In this document: piece by piece, positions 1 through 8,420 of the stretch
Numbering within the stretch: the first letter of the stretch is position 1
Layout: every line of letters starts with the position of its first letter
From: Butyrivibrio sp. LC3010
GTDB lineage: Bacteria; Bacillota; Clostridia; Lachnospirales; Lachnospiraceae
Length of the DNA: 64,000 nucleotides
Direction of reading: 5' to 3'
Assembly: GCF_000424385.1 (NCBI RefSeq)
Contig: NZ_AUJU01000004.1
Coordinates: 62,001-126,000 of the forward strand
The notes under the pieces: generated by a model
Databases searched by the model: none
The model's input: only the letters and a program-made list of their open reading frames with translations
Told to the model about the DNA's origin: nothing
Position numbers and translations under genes: made by a program

Positions 1-70
1 TTTTTAGTGCGAATTCAGGAAACTATAAATGAAATTATTTTTTGAAGTTTCCCCAAAAGCATTGATTATT

Positions 71-91
71 ATTATCAAATGTTTTATGATA
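71..91. promoter_or_regulatory. 21-nt motif upstream of riboswitch 1 (copy 1)
   Basis: The segment beginning ATTATCAAATG and ending TTTATGATA matches 18 of 21 positions with 6107-6127. Both copies lie 90-95 nt before a c-di-GMP-I aptamer. It is followed here by the palindrome CAAACATGTTTG. It could be an operator or upstream promoter element shared by the two pilus transcripts. No regulator can be named and no convincing sigma-A promoter was picked out between it and the aptamer. Confidence 0.4.
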
Positions 92-184
92 TCAAACATG
101 TTTGTTATGAAAAACGTTTTTTATTAAATTAGAATTTTCTGTTTTTATTAGGATATTTTTAGTAATTAAATTAGTTAGCTATTT

Positions 185-255
185 GGGGCAAAGCTATCGC
201 AAGATAGTGACGCAAAGCTAGAGGGTCTGTCATGAGGGGCAGATAGCCAGCTGCC
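185..255 (+). promoter_or_regulatory. Cyclic di-GMP-I (GEMM-I) riboswitch aptamer 1
   Basis: The class hallmarks are all visible: GGCAAAG, then a P2 hairpin CTATC-GCAA-GATAG with a GNRA tetraloop, the invariant GACGCAAAGC, a P3 arm (GGGTCTG ... CAGATAGCC) and a P1 closing strand CTGCC that pairs with GGCA at the start. This is the GEMM-I architecture that binds bis-(3'-5')-cyclic di-GMP. An intrinsic terminator follows, and then a perfect 8-bp hairpin (333-350) just before the ribosome binding site of the adhesin gene. The element therefore controls the 1835-aa adhesin by transcription termination. Whether ligand turns it on or off is not certain from sequence. Confidence 0.93.
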
Positions 256-287
256 TGCGCTAGGAAGCGTAGAATATGGTTTATTTT

Positions 288-327
288 GCCTTGTTTGAAT
301 ATCTGTTTCAAGCAAGGCTTTTTTTTA
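288..327 (+). terminator. Riboswitch 1 expression-platform terminator
   Basis: GCCTTGTTTGAA and TTCAAGCAAGGC form the stem, followed by a run of T residues. It sits between the c-di-GMP aptamer and the adhesin start at 372. The TTTTGCC at its 5' base could also pair with GGCAAA at the aptamer 5' end, giving a possible alternative fold. Confidence 0.9.
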
Positions 328-371
328 TCATAAATTTCGCAAGCGAAATTCTTATTTGAGAAGGTGTTAAA

Positions 372-3300
372 ATGTCAGGAAACAATAAGGTATTTGAAAA
401 ACTTCAGGAATATTTAGAAAGGCATACAACTCTTACTAAGTGGGTATATACAATGATAGTCGTTGCAATACTCATAACTACAGCGACTTTGTATGCGATG
501 AATAAGTCAGCTTCCGCCGTAACGCAGGATGGTGCAGAGGATGTGGGTATGGTACTGAATAATTCTGAAGGAACAGCAGGCAATACCGGTGATGATACTG
601 ATCAAAATGCTCAAAGTGATTCAGACAGCGACAATCAATCAGATAGTGATGCTGCAGGAAATACCGGATCTGAAACCGATAGTGCAGTAAATGATAATAC
701 TGATAATAACAATTCTGGAGATAGTGATGATATCTCGACAGATAGTGGTGAGGACAATGATGAAGAGAATTCATCAGAAATCGCCGGAGACAATGATGAA
801 GGTATTTCAGTAGATGGCACTGGCAGTAATGGAGAGGATTCTGCATCAGGAATTACAGGGGATAATGGAGAGAATTCTGCATCAGGAATTACAGGGGATA
901 ATGGAGAGAATTCTGCATCAGGAATTACAGGGGATAATGTAGAGAATTCCACTTCAGGAAGTTCCGGGGATAACAAAGAAGATTTCTCTAATGGAAGCAC
1001 TGTATATAATGATGTAAATACATCATCGAAAGGTACTGGAAATGACACTGTAGAAGATACATCTGCAGAAAGTCAGGAATCTCAGGATAGTTCTGATAGT
1101 GCAGACAAGTCCAAGGGGATCAATAGCAAGTCTGATTCAACGGAAAATGGTGGCGAAACTGATATACCGGAATCTGTTGATGTGGCAGAGTACATTACAA
1201 AAACTGTAATTGAACGAGAATTAGTAGATGGAAGCTGGGAAGAAATTGGGGAGGAAGATATAAGACCCGGTGACAGACTTAGAATAACAATCAAGTACAT
1301 TCTTCCTAAGGAAGCTACTGTTAGTGACAACATTTATTATGAACTGCCTGAGCAGTATGGAGTAGCCGAGACCCAGACAACACCTATAGAGAATGCTGAT
1401 GCCAGTGCAGAGGTTACTGATGGAAATCAGATAAAAATACATTACAGTGATGAATATAAGAAAGAAACACTAAACGAAGTAATTTCTGATGATGATGATA
1501 AAAAATTAAACAATGGGACATCGACTGAAGCTACTACTGACAATAATGATGAAAAACTAAACAATGAGACATCGACTGAAGCTACCACTGAAAATGATGA
1601 TGAAATAATAGAAAATGAGCTGCTGACTGAAGTTACTGCTGCAAGTGAAGAGACTACAGAAAGCAATGATGCTGTAAATGAAGATTCTCAGAAAACTAAT
1701 GAGGATTCAAAAAGCAATGAGGATGTAAAAAACACTGAGGGCATTGATGATCTTCTAGGAAAAATATTTGTTATGACAGCCCATGCAGCATCAGATGAGA
1801 CACAAGAGTCAGAATTTGTGGTCTATTCAAGTGTTGATGGAATGAAAATCAGAAATGTGACCATAACTAAAAATCCTGAAACACATTGGGAAAATGGTAA
1901 CCTTGCTTATAGCGGAGGAACAGAAATAGAGTCCGGGGCACAGGTTAGTGTAAATGACACAATACTGTTTACTCTCGATTATCTGCTTGGAATAGGAACT
2001 ATAAATGAAAATGACAGAGTCATTACATTTAACCTTGAGGAACGTGGAATTAAAGTAAAAGATGATGTTTCTGACTATATTTTTAATTCTGATAATGTAA
2101 AGGTTGGTACTTTTTCTGTAGCAAGAGGTACCGGAATTGTCACCTTTGACTTTTATGAGGAATTTGCTAAGCAGAATTCTTCACAGATCATTTATGGAAA
2201 TTTTTACTTTACAGCGAAAGCAGACCTTGACGAGAATGAGACAGAAAAGGATATAACCTATGACTTTGGTGACAAGCTTATTTTCAAAATAAGGTATATA
2301 AAAGACAGATATTATGATCTTTTCCTCACAAAAGATGTTAATTACAACAAAGAGACAAAAGAAGCGTCCTACAATATTGTTATAAGTACAAACCATGGTA
2401 CTGATGGACCTGTATTATTAGAGGATATTATCAGAGTTTATAATAATAAAAATAATGATACAAATGAGAACCCGGATTTTGAGAATGAATTAGCCAAAAA
2501 CGAATTATTCAAAAATCTTGTTGTTAAAGACAGTGATGGTGCGGAAATCAGTATCAATCCATCAATCGATGGCAGAAAAATGAGCATGACTCTGCCGGAG
2601 ATGACTAAAGGGGAACGCTATACAATAACATATACATTTGATATGCCGGATTTCATAGTGAGTAATGGAACAGGGTTGAATTTAAAAAATGAAGCTCTGG
2701 CAAAAGATAATAGAAACAGCGCCAGTGATGTTGCAAAGATAAAGTTTAATGGTGAATTCCCTGATATAAATAAATGGGGAAATGTAGATAAAGCATCCAA
2801 GACCGTAACATGGAAAATCAGTTTAAATTCATCTAATAGAAATCTGAAGGGATTTACTCTTACTGACTTTATACGGAAGATAGATGAGAAGAAAAATAAT
2901 AAGAAAGTTACTCCTGATGTGGAAATAATGGTGGAGCCTGCTATTGATGGAAAAAACACTATTTCTTTAAAGGAGGGCTATACATTTTGGCATGATGATT
3001 ATAATACGTATACTTTGACATATTCATATACTTATGATGAGTCACATCTTATTGATGGCAGAAAGCTTACTAATGAAGCATCAATAAGACTTGATCCAAA
3101 TGACCCATCCACAGGCAAAGACGTGACAGCCTCTGTTGAAGTTGGAAACATAGAATATGTTTCAAAAAAGCATGGAGACATATCCTACGATCAGAACAAT
3201 CCCGGGTGGGTTGATATGACCTGGAATATTACCCTGCTTGCTCCTATAAAGAACAATGAAGGCTGGGATAAATCCCAGTATTGGACATACTTTGATGAGA

Positions 3301-5879
3301 TAATTGATGGCACACAGCTTATAACCGATGAACAATTTCAGATTCTTGAAAATAATCTGAAAGCTGCTCTTTCAAAAAGTGGTTACTCCGGTAAATATGA
3401 GATTATCAAAGAGAATAAATATAAAAGGGAAGTTGAAGGCAGAAAAGGCTACAAAGCATTTACGATAAAATTTTATGGTGATCTGGATAAGAATGTAGAA
3501 TTTTCTTATATATCATCCGGCTATACAACCATGAGTAAATCCGATGTCAGATTTTATAACAATGCAACTGTTCATGGGAAAACTGTGGGCGATAACATTC
3601 CTTTTGATATGATAAGACTTGGCAAGTCAGATGGAAGAGGGAATTCAAAGGAGTCAAGATATGACTATTATTCTGAGGACCTCTTTGGTGAGGGCATTCT
3701 TACATGGGTAATTAATCTGACATACCCGAAGAATACATCTTACAAAAATCTTGTTTTAACCGACACATTGCCAGATGATATTACACTTTTAAGCTGTGAT
3801 GGGGAACAACATGGAGAAAAGATTCTTTATGGTGTTGAAATATCAACAAATAAATCTTTTCCAAGTGGCAAAACAATTGTATTGAATAGCCAGGCTGAAG
3901 CCTATGGACTTCATTATAATATTACAGATAAGACAATTTCGATAGATGTTACCCCGGGTGAGCTTCCGGATAAGCTTGTTAATGAGCTTTATATGTATGA
4001 TAGTTCTTCAGCAGAGATATATGTGAGAGTGCGGGCAAAAATAAATGACTCTGTAGATTTTGAAAAAATCAAAGAGGGAACCTTTAGGAATACGGTTATT
4101 TTGGAAACAAAAGATAAGCAACAGCTGCTGGAAGCTTCTCAGACACAGATAATTACAAAGACTAAAAACATTATTAAGAAAACCAGCAATAAAAATCTTG
4201 CTGATGCTACAAATACCATTGAATACAGCATTGATGTTAACCCTAATGCTGCTGATCTTTTGTCCGGTGGGGACAGACTGACTTTGAAGGACACCTTTAT
4301 ATCAAAGGCGGATGGAAAAGTTACAGTTTCTCTTTTGCAAAACTCAATAGCAGTGTATGAAGTAAGTGGGGAAAATGGAGAAGAAGTACTTCGTGAACTG
4401 GGAAAGGATGAGTATTCCTACGAGGTGTCATCTTATTCAAGCGAAACATCAGACTGGAATAAATACATTAATTCCGGACTTATATCATTTACGATTCCGG
4501 ATGGAAAACATCTTAAAATCGTTTATAGATATACGTTTAATGGGGATCAGGGGACCCAGATAGAACTGTCAAATAGCGCTAAGCTAATAGGAATAGGCAA
4601 TGATGGAAGCAGCTCTGAGGATAAAACCGAGTTCGCTGTTCAGAGAGTAGGAGCAGCAGCTAACACGAAAGGAATAGAAGTCTATAAGGTTGATAAGGAT
4701 AATAATGGTTTAAAGCTGCCCGGAGCAAAGTTTAAGCTCTACATATGGACAAACAATCAAACAGGATGGAAGGAAATATCTGAACTTGACGGCACAAAAA
4801 TTAATCTGGTAACAGGTGATGACGGCAAAATATCACTTAGTCCGTTGGTATTCAACACAGCTTATAAGCTTGAGGAAACAGAAGCACCTAAAGGATATTT
4901 AAAGAGCGATGAGCCTCTGGTGTTTTATGTAGGAGCAGCGGATAAGAACAAATATCCTATGAATTTGCCGGATAATTTTGCTGATCTGTTTGGAGTTGCT
5001 TATTCATCCGGACAGAAAGTGAACTTTGCGAATGTAAGTGAACATACCCGGATTAAGATTTCAAAATATTGGAAGAATACTGACAACGCAACGCTCCCGA
5101 GTACAGTGACCTTTAATCTTAAGAGAATGTATCTTAAAGGAAATGACAGCAAAGGGGCGGCAACTTCATTCAAATCAGTCAATGTTGATAGCAGAGATCA
5201 TAACAATTACATAATAGGATATACAGGTTTTCCTTTTGTAAGGACCGGTTCAGTACTTACATTTACCATTAAAGGTTTTAAGGATGAATGGAACACAACT
5301 ATGCCATCTGTAAAAATCAATGGTAAAGAAGTGGATAAAAAAGAACTGGCAGCACTATTTGATAAAAGTGGAGGACAGGAAGTCAGGTATTCGATACCTG
5401 TGACTCAGAATCTGAATATTGTCATTAATTCCATTGGCTATGAGGAGATAGACTATACGAATCCGATTATAGAGACCCCGGAACCACAAAGAGGAGGGAA
5501 ATCAGACTATGTTGAGGATGAGACTTTTTCAAAAGAAATAAGGCTTTATGCTGAAAGCGGTTGGACAACAACACTTAATGATCTTGAGAAATATAGAAGT
5601 GAAGACGGAAAAAAATACGAGTATCTTTATTATATTTCAGAGGTTAATACAGTCTATTATTCTGTAGTTGAGGATGAATCCAGGATGGGACCAATTAATT
5701 CCGGCGAACTTTGGATAACAAATGACCGAAATGACGTTCCGGCATATAGACTTCCTGATACGGGAGGAATAGGAACAGACGGATTTATTTTTGGAGGACT
5801 TATATTTATGGTGGCGGCTGTATTCCTTAAAATGATGTATAGTAGGAAAAAACAAAAAGAAGTGAATAGCTGTAAATGA
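372..5879 (+). CDS. Giant sortase-anchored stalk adhesin (LPDTGG), c-di-GMP riboswitch controlled
   Basis: A 1835-aa secreted surface protein. Residues 1-50 are a signal peptide with a basic N-region, a hydrophobic core and the junction SASAVT. Residues 50-265 are Asp/Ser/Asn-rich low complexity containing a 12-aa tandem repeat. The body carries repeated beta-rich modules that open with VTWKISL, MTWNITL or LTWVINL, like stacked Ig-like/DUF11 stalk domains. A SpaA/Cna-B-like domain lies at about 1433-1522, with an E-box LEETEAPKGY typical of intramolecular isopeptide bonds. The C-terminus is a classic cell-wall sorting signal: LPDTGG (1794-1799), a hydrophobic stretch and a RKKQKE tail. RBS GAGAAGGTG precedes the ATG. 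The gene has its own riboswitch and its own terminator (5994-6039), so it is monocistronic. Its N-terminus is homologous to the pilus tip protein at 8421. Ligand unknown. Confidence 0.85.
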   Translation: MSGNNKVFEKLQEYLERHTTLTKWVYTMIVVAILITTATLYAMNKSASAVTQDGAEDVGMVLNNSEGTAGNTGDDTDQNAQSDSDSDNQSDSDAAGNTGSETDSAVNDNTDNNNSGDSDDISTDSGEDNDEENSSEIAGDNDEGISVDGTGSNGEDSASGITGDNGENSASGITGDNGENSASGITGDNVENSTSGSSGDNKEDFSNGSTVYNDVNTSSKGTGNDTVEDTSAESQESQDSSDSADKSKGINSKSDSTENGGETDIPESVDVAEYITKTVIERELVDGSWEEIGEEDIRPGDRLRITIKYILPKEATVSDNIYYELPEQYGVAETQTTPIENADASAEVTDGNQIKIHYSDEYKKETLNEVISDDDDKKLNNGTSTEATTDNNDEKLNNETSTEATTENDDEIIENELLTEVTAASEETTESNDAVNEDSQKTNEDSKSNEDVKNTEGIDDLLGKIFVMTAHAASDETQESEFVVYSSVDGMKIRNVTITKNPETHWENGNLAYSGGTEIESGAQVSVNDTILFTLDYLLGIGTINENDRVITFNLEERGIKVKDDVSDYIFNSDNVKVGTFSVARGTGIVTFDFYEEFAKQNSSQIIYGNFYFTAKADLDENETEKDITYDFGDKLIFKIRYIKDRYYDLFLTKDVNYNKETKEASYNIVISTNHGTDGPVLLEDIIRVYNNKNNDTNENPDFENELAKNELFKNLVVKDSDGAEISINPSIDGRKMSMTLPEMTKGERYTITYTFDMPDFIVSNGTGLNLKNEALAKDNRNSASDVAKIKFNGEFPDINKWGNVDKASKTVTWKISLNSSNRNLKGFTLTDFIRKIDEKKNNKKVTPDVEIMVEPAIDGKNTISLKEGYTFWHDDYNTYTLTYSYTYDESHLIDGRKLTNEASIRLDPNDPSTGKDVTASVEVGNIEYVSKKHGDISYDQNNPGWVDMTWNITLLAPIKNNEGWDKSQYWTYFDEIIDGTQLITDEQFQILENNLKAALSKSGYSGKYEIIKENKYKREVEGRKGYKAFTIKFYGDLDKNVEFSYISSGYTTMSKSDVRFYNNATVHGKTVGDNIPFDMIRLGKSDGRGNSKESRYDYYSEDLFGEGILTWVINLTYPKNTSYKNLVLTDTLPDDITLLSCDGEQHGEKILYGVEISTNKSFPSGKTIVLNSQAEAYGLHYNITDKTISIDVTPGELPDKLVNELYMYDSSSAEIYVRVRAKINDSVDFEKIKEGTFRNTVILETKDKQQLLEASQTQIITKTKNIIKKTSNKNLADATNTIEYSIDVNPNAADLLSGGDRLTLKDTFISKADGKVTVSLLQNSIAVYEVSGENGEEVLRELGKDEYSYEVSSYSSETSDWNKYINSGLISFTIPDGKHLKIVYRYTFNGDQGTQIELSNSAKLIGIGNDGSSSEDKTEFAVQRVGAAANTKGIEVYKVDKDNNGLKLPGAKFKLYIWTNNQTGWKEISELDGTKINLVTGDDGKISLSPLVFNTAYKLEETEAPKGYLKSDEPLVFYVGAADKNKYPMNLPDNFADLFGVAYSSGQKVNFANVSEHTRIKISKYWKNTDNATLPSTVTFNLKRMYLKGNDSKGAATSFKSVNVDSRDHNNYIIGYTGFPFVRTGSVLTFTIKGFKDEWNTTMPSVKINGKEVDKKELAALFDKSGGQEVRYSIPVTQNLNIVINSIGYEEIDYTNPIIETPEPQRGGKSDYVEDETFSKEIRLYAESGWTTTLNDLEKYRSEDGKKYEYLYYISEVNTVYYSVVEDESRMGPINSGELWITNDRNDVPAYRLPDTGGIGTDGFIFGGLIFMVAAVFLKMMYSRKKQKEVNSCK
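831..974 (+). repeat. 36-nt in-frame tandem repeat, 4 copies
   Basis: Units of 36 nt (831-866, 867-902, 903-938 and a degenerate fourth) encode the 12-aa repeat GENSASGITGDN in the acidic N-terminal region of the adhesin. The first three units are almost identical at nucleotide level, which points to recent expansion and possible length variation between strains. Confidence 0.9.
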
Positions 5880-5919
5880 TGCAATCTATTTATTTAACAG
5901 TGCGTTCAAGTATATGAAA

Positions 5920-5990
5920 CATGATTGAGTAAAGGTATTGGAAACAGCCTGGTCTGAGTCAGATAAAATGCTTGTTTCCGGGTGAGATAA
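5920..5990 (+). repeat. Dispersed intergenic element, copy 1 (TCTGAGTCAGATAAAA type)
   Basis: CATGATTGAGTAAAGGTA (5920-5937) followed by CCTGGTCTGAGTCAGATAAAA matches the element at 38592-38640 and, in its first part, 17877-17892. The arms GGAAACA and TGTTTCC could fold around the TCTGAGTCAGA core. Found only between genes; function unknown. Confidence 0.6.
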
Positions 5991-5993
5991 AAT

Positions 5994-6039
5994 ACGAGTC
6001 GGAATGATATGATTGCATGTCTTTCCAGCTCGTGTTTTT
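5994..6039 (+). terminator. Terminator of the 1835-aa adhesin gene
   Basis: ACGAGTCGGAA pairs, with one mismatch and one wobble, with TTTCCAGCTCGT across a 20-odd-nt loop, and TTTTT follows. It isolates the first riboswitch unit from the second. Confidence 0.7.
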
Positions 6040-6106
6040 AAGGAGAAAACCAGAAATTATATGACTTGAATAAAAATTTTAAATCATGATAATACACTTG
6101 ATTTTT

Positions 6107-6127
6107 ATAATCAAATGATTTATCATA
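6107..6127. promoter_or_regulatory. 21-nt motif upstream of riboswitch 2 (copy 2)
   Basis: Begins ATAATCAAATG and ends TTTATCATA; 18 of 21 positions equal 71-91. It lies about 90 nt before the second aptamer. The rest of 5880-6596 carries the dispersed element, the adhesin terminator and riboswitch 2; no ORF worth calling is present. Confidence 0.4.
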
Positions 6128-6218
6128 AAACAGCGCTGTGACGTAAAAACAAGTTTTAATTATGATTTACATAATGGATATTGTAGTAGTTATTGTAATA
6201 AAATAGTTTTTATTCAAA

Positions 6219-6286
6219 GGCAAAGCTGCCGCAAGGTAGTGACGCAAAGCTACAGGGTCTGCCGATATGGCAGACAGCCAGTTGCC
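6219..6286 (+). promoter_or_regulatory. Cyclic di-GMP-I (GEMM-I) riboswitch aptamer 2
   Basis: Same signature as the first aptamer: P1 GGCAA/TTGCC, P2 CTGCC-GCAA-GGTAG with a GNRA loop, invariant GACGCAAAGC, and a P3 arm GGTCTGCC...GGCAGACAGCC. P2 and P3 differ from copy 1 by paired changes, so both aptamers appear to be under selection as RNA structures. A spacer stem (GATAAG/CTTATC) and a terminator follow. The downstream genes are the coiled-coil protein, signal peptidase, pilins and sortases. Upstream TTCAAAGGC could pair with GCC and TTTGAA of the terminator 5' arm as an antiterminator, which would make this a ligand-OFF switch; that is inference. Confidence 0.93.
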
Positions 6287-6343
6287 GACACTTGATAAGG
6301 TGAGAGTGCTTCTTATCCGGGGTGTTGAATTATTGTTACTAAT

Positions 6344-6376
6344 GCCTTGTTTGAATAATTTTCAAACAGGGCTTTT
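6344..6376 (+). terminator. Riboswitch 2 expression-platform terminator
   Basis: GCCTTGTTTGAA / TTCAAACAGGGC stem followed by TTTTT. The 5' arm is the same 12-mer as in the riboswitch 1 terminator, showing that the whole aptamer-terminator cassette was duplicated. A further AT hairpin (TAATTTT/AAAATTA) follows at 6381-6400. Confidence 0.88.
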
Positions 6377-6596
6377 TACTTAATTTTACGAAAAAAATTA
6401 GAGCAATAATTAATTATTCCATTTTGCCGAACTAATGCTATAATATATTATGCTTAATTATTAAAAAAATATAAATTATTTCTGATATTTGTATAAAATT
6501 ATCTTTGATAGTTGAAATTAATACGATATGAATCGATTTTTCCAGGATATAGTTCATAAAAATGTGGACATATATATGCGTTAATCAAGGAGATAT

Positions 6597-7505
6597 ATGG
6601 CACAAAAAGAATTACGAAGGCTTAACAGAAAAGAGCTGCTGCAGATGCTCGTAGAGTTTTCAGAGGAAGCTGAAAGTATAAGAGAGCATGAAAAGGAGAT
6701 GCAGGAGCAATTCGATAGAGAAAGAGAACTGCTTTTGGATCAGATGGCAAATGAGAGAGCAGAACTTCTTTCAAAGTTTGATGATGAAAAAGCTGAAATG
6801 AGAAGTAAGTTCGCAGAGCAGAAAAATGAATTGCTCGCACAGTTTGCAAGAGAGAAGGCTGCATATATACAGCAGGCTGCAAATGAGAGAGCAGCACTAA
6901 TGGAAGGCTTCAATCAGGAAAAGGCTGAGATGCGCAAGAAATTCAATGAGCAGAAAGCAAAGTCGGAAGCACTTTTCCAAAAAGATATGATTGGACTTAG
7001 AGCAAGACACGACAGAGAGTTTAAAGGATTTCAGGCAAGACTGGAGAGAGAAAAAGCAGCTCTCCGGGAGGAAACCGATAAAAAGCTCAGGCAGATAGAA
7101 TCCGCAGGAACACTTGCGGAAGCTGTACTTTCAATAAATGGATTTTTTGAGGCAGCACAGAAGGCTGCAATACAGTTTCAGGAGACGCTGAACAGTACAG
7201 AAGTTTTACAACAGGATGAGAGTAGTGCAGAACAGAAGTCATCCAAAAAGAAGGAAGCTCCTGAACTAACAAGAATCAAGAAACTAGCCGGAATCGGTCG
7301 CAAGAGCAGAGTTAAGGCCGGCATTGAGGATTCTGTCGGTAATGAAAACAGGGAGATACCTGATGTTATTTGGGGAGAGGAAGCAGAAGCTGAAGATATA
7401 GAATTAAACGGAAGTGAGATCACAGATTCTGCAGAGACAAAAGTCAAAAGAAACAGAACTACAAGAAAAAAAGTAGTCGAAGAAACATCTGAAAATAATA
7501 TCTAA
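6597..7505 (+). CDS. Coiled-coil cytoplasmic protein, first gene of the pilus locus
   Basis: A 302-aa protein with no signal peptide or membrane segment. Residues 1-20 (MAQKELRRLNRKELLQMLVE) form a basic, Leu-rich opening. Residues 20-165 are an almost unbroken charged coiled coil with repeated FxxEKAEMRxKFxEQK-type units. A short segment around 180-195 (SINGFFEAAQKAA) is less charged, and the C-terminal third is Lys/Glu-rich and probably disordered. It is the first gene after c-di-GMP riboswitch 2 and is followed by the pilus signal peptidase. From memory, similar coiled-coil proteins with an 'LxRKELLxxL' start neighbour signal peptidase/pilin/class C sortase clusters in other Lachnospiraceae. 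The function is not known; an assembly scaffold or a regulator are both guesses. Confidence 0.75.
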   Translation: MAQKELRRLNRKELLQMLVEFSEEAESIREHEKEMQEQFDRERELLLDQMANERAELLSKFDDEKAEMRSKFAEQKNELLAQFAREKAAYIQQAANERAALMEGFNQEKAEMRKKFNEQKAKSEALFQKDMIGLRARHDREFKGFQARLEREKAALREETDKKLRQIESAGTLAEAVLSINGFFEAAQKAAIQFQETLNSTEVLQQDESSAEQKSSKKKEAPELTRIKKLAGIGRKSRVKAGIEDSVGNENREIPDVIWGEEAEAEDIELNGSEITDSAETKVKRNRTTRKKVVEETSENNI

Positions 7506-7574
7506 TCTAATTTGTTTACATAAAGGGAATTTGTAAATACTTAGTCAGACATAATTCATAAAAATTCCAATTTG

Positions 7575-7590
7575 TCAAGTACGAATTTTG
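7575..7590. promoter_or_regulatory. 16-nt site shared with the 25.8-kb surface-protein gene (copy 1)
   Basis: TCAAGTACGAATTTTG here and TCAAGTACGAGTTTTG at 25744-25759 differ at one base. Both are in AT-rich leaders about 90-130 nt before large surface-protein loci. A TATAAT at 7637-7642 lies downstream here, and a TGCGCATAA/TTATGCGCA hairpin (7655-7677) precedes the signal peptidase start. An internal promoter in the pilus locus is therefore possible. Confidence 0.35.
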
Positions 7591-7701
7591 CATTAGTTTA
7601 TGCATATTCAGTATACATTTAATAATAACAATTATTTATAATGTTGAAGTATATTGCGCATAAAATACTTATGCGCATAAGGTAAGAAAAATGAAGGCAT
7701 T

Positions 7702-8385
7702 ATGAGCAAAGAAGTAGAAAATTTACCAAAAGAAAAAAATCAGACTGTACAATCTGACAGACCATCGTTAGATGAACTGAGAGCAGAACTAAAGCGGGAA
7801 TACAGAAAAAGTGATTACAAGAGAACGCTTAGAAACACAATCATCGTAATCATAGTTGTGGCAGCTTTTTCAGTACTTGTATCCAGCTTTTTCATAACTG
7901 TACTCAGAGTAACAGGTGATAGTATGACGCCGACTCTTGAGACAGGGCAGATTGTTATAGCCAATAACTATGCAGAACTGAAGACCGGAGAGCTGATAGC
8001 GTTTTATTACAATAACAAGGTTCTTGTAAAAAGGGTTATAGGATCACCGGGAGACTGGATCAACATTGATGACAATGGAAGAGTCTCGGTTAACGGTGTC
8101 GAACTCGATGAGCCATATGTATCAGATTTTAGCCAGTATGCAGAATCAGTTGGTGAAGGAGATAAAATCACATTCCCATATCAGGTTCCTGATAAAAGGT
8201 ACTTTGTTCTGGGAGATCATAGATCGGTATCAATAGACAGCAGATCTATGACAGTTGGTTGCGTCTCTGCAGAACAGCTGATAGGCGGAGTGTTCTTCAG
8301 ACTTTATCCATTTAAGGATTTTGGCGGTATCGAGAGTAAGGCGAGTACCGGTACTGAGAACATGGAAGAGCCGGAATTGCAGTAA
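7702..8385 (+). CDS. lepB: Signal peptidase I, pilus-locus type
   Basis: A 227-aa membrane protease that should cleave signal peptides of exported pilins. The N-terminal 45 residues are charged and cytoplasmic, followed by one membrane segment (about 48-68). Box B TGDSMTPTL holds the nucleophile Ser74. Box D VLVKRVIGSPGD holds the general base Lys110. Box E YFVLGDHRSVSIDSR completes the S26 family signature. The standard GDNR-type Asn is replaced (GDHRSVSIDSR), within known variation. It lies 35 nt before the tip adhesin gene, matching the pilus islands of streptococci, where a SipA/LepA-like peptidase is part of the operon. It is probably dedicated to the pilins, several of which have long unusual signal peptides. 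Confidence 0.92.
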   Translation: MSKEVENLPKEKNQTVQSDRPSLDELRAELKREYRKSDYKRTLRNTIIVIIVVAAFSVLVSSFFITVLRVTGDSMTPTLETGQIVIANNYAELKTGELIAFYYNNKVLVKRVIGSPGDWINIDDNGRVSVNGVELDEPYVSDFSQYAESVGEGDKITFPYQVPDKRYFVLGDHRSVSIDSRSMTVGCVSAEQLIGGVFFRLYPFKDFGGIESKASTGTENMEEPELQ

Positions 8386-8420
8386 TTGAGGTAATACAGG
8401 GGAAATCAAGGGAAGAAGAA

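Noticed and set aside
478..1666. Several antisense ORFs opposite the adhesin N-terminal region
   Set aside because: They mirror Asp/Ser/Glu-rich codons (giving Ser/Val/Leu/His-rich junk), have no ribosome binding sites and no recognisable domains; the same holds for antisense ORFs under the coiled-coil proteins, xylanase, purL and carB.
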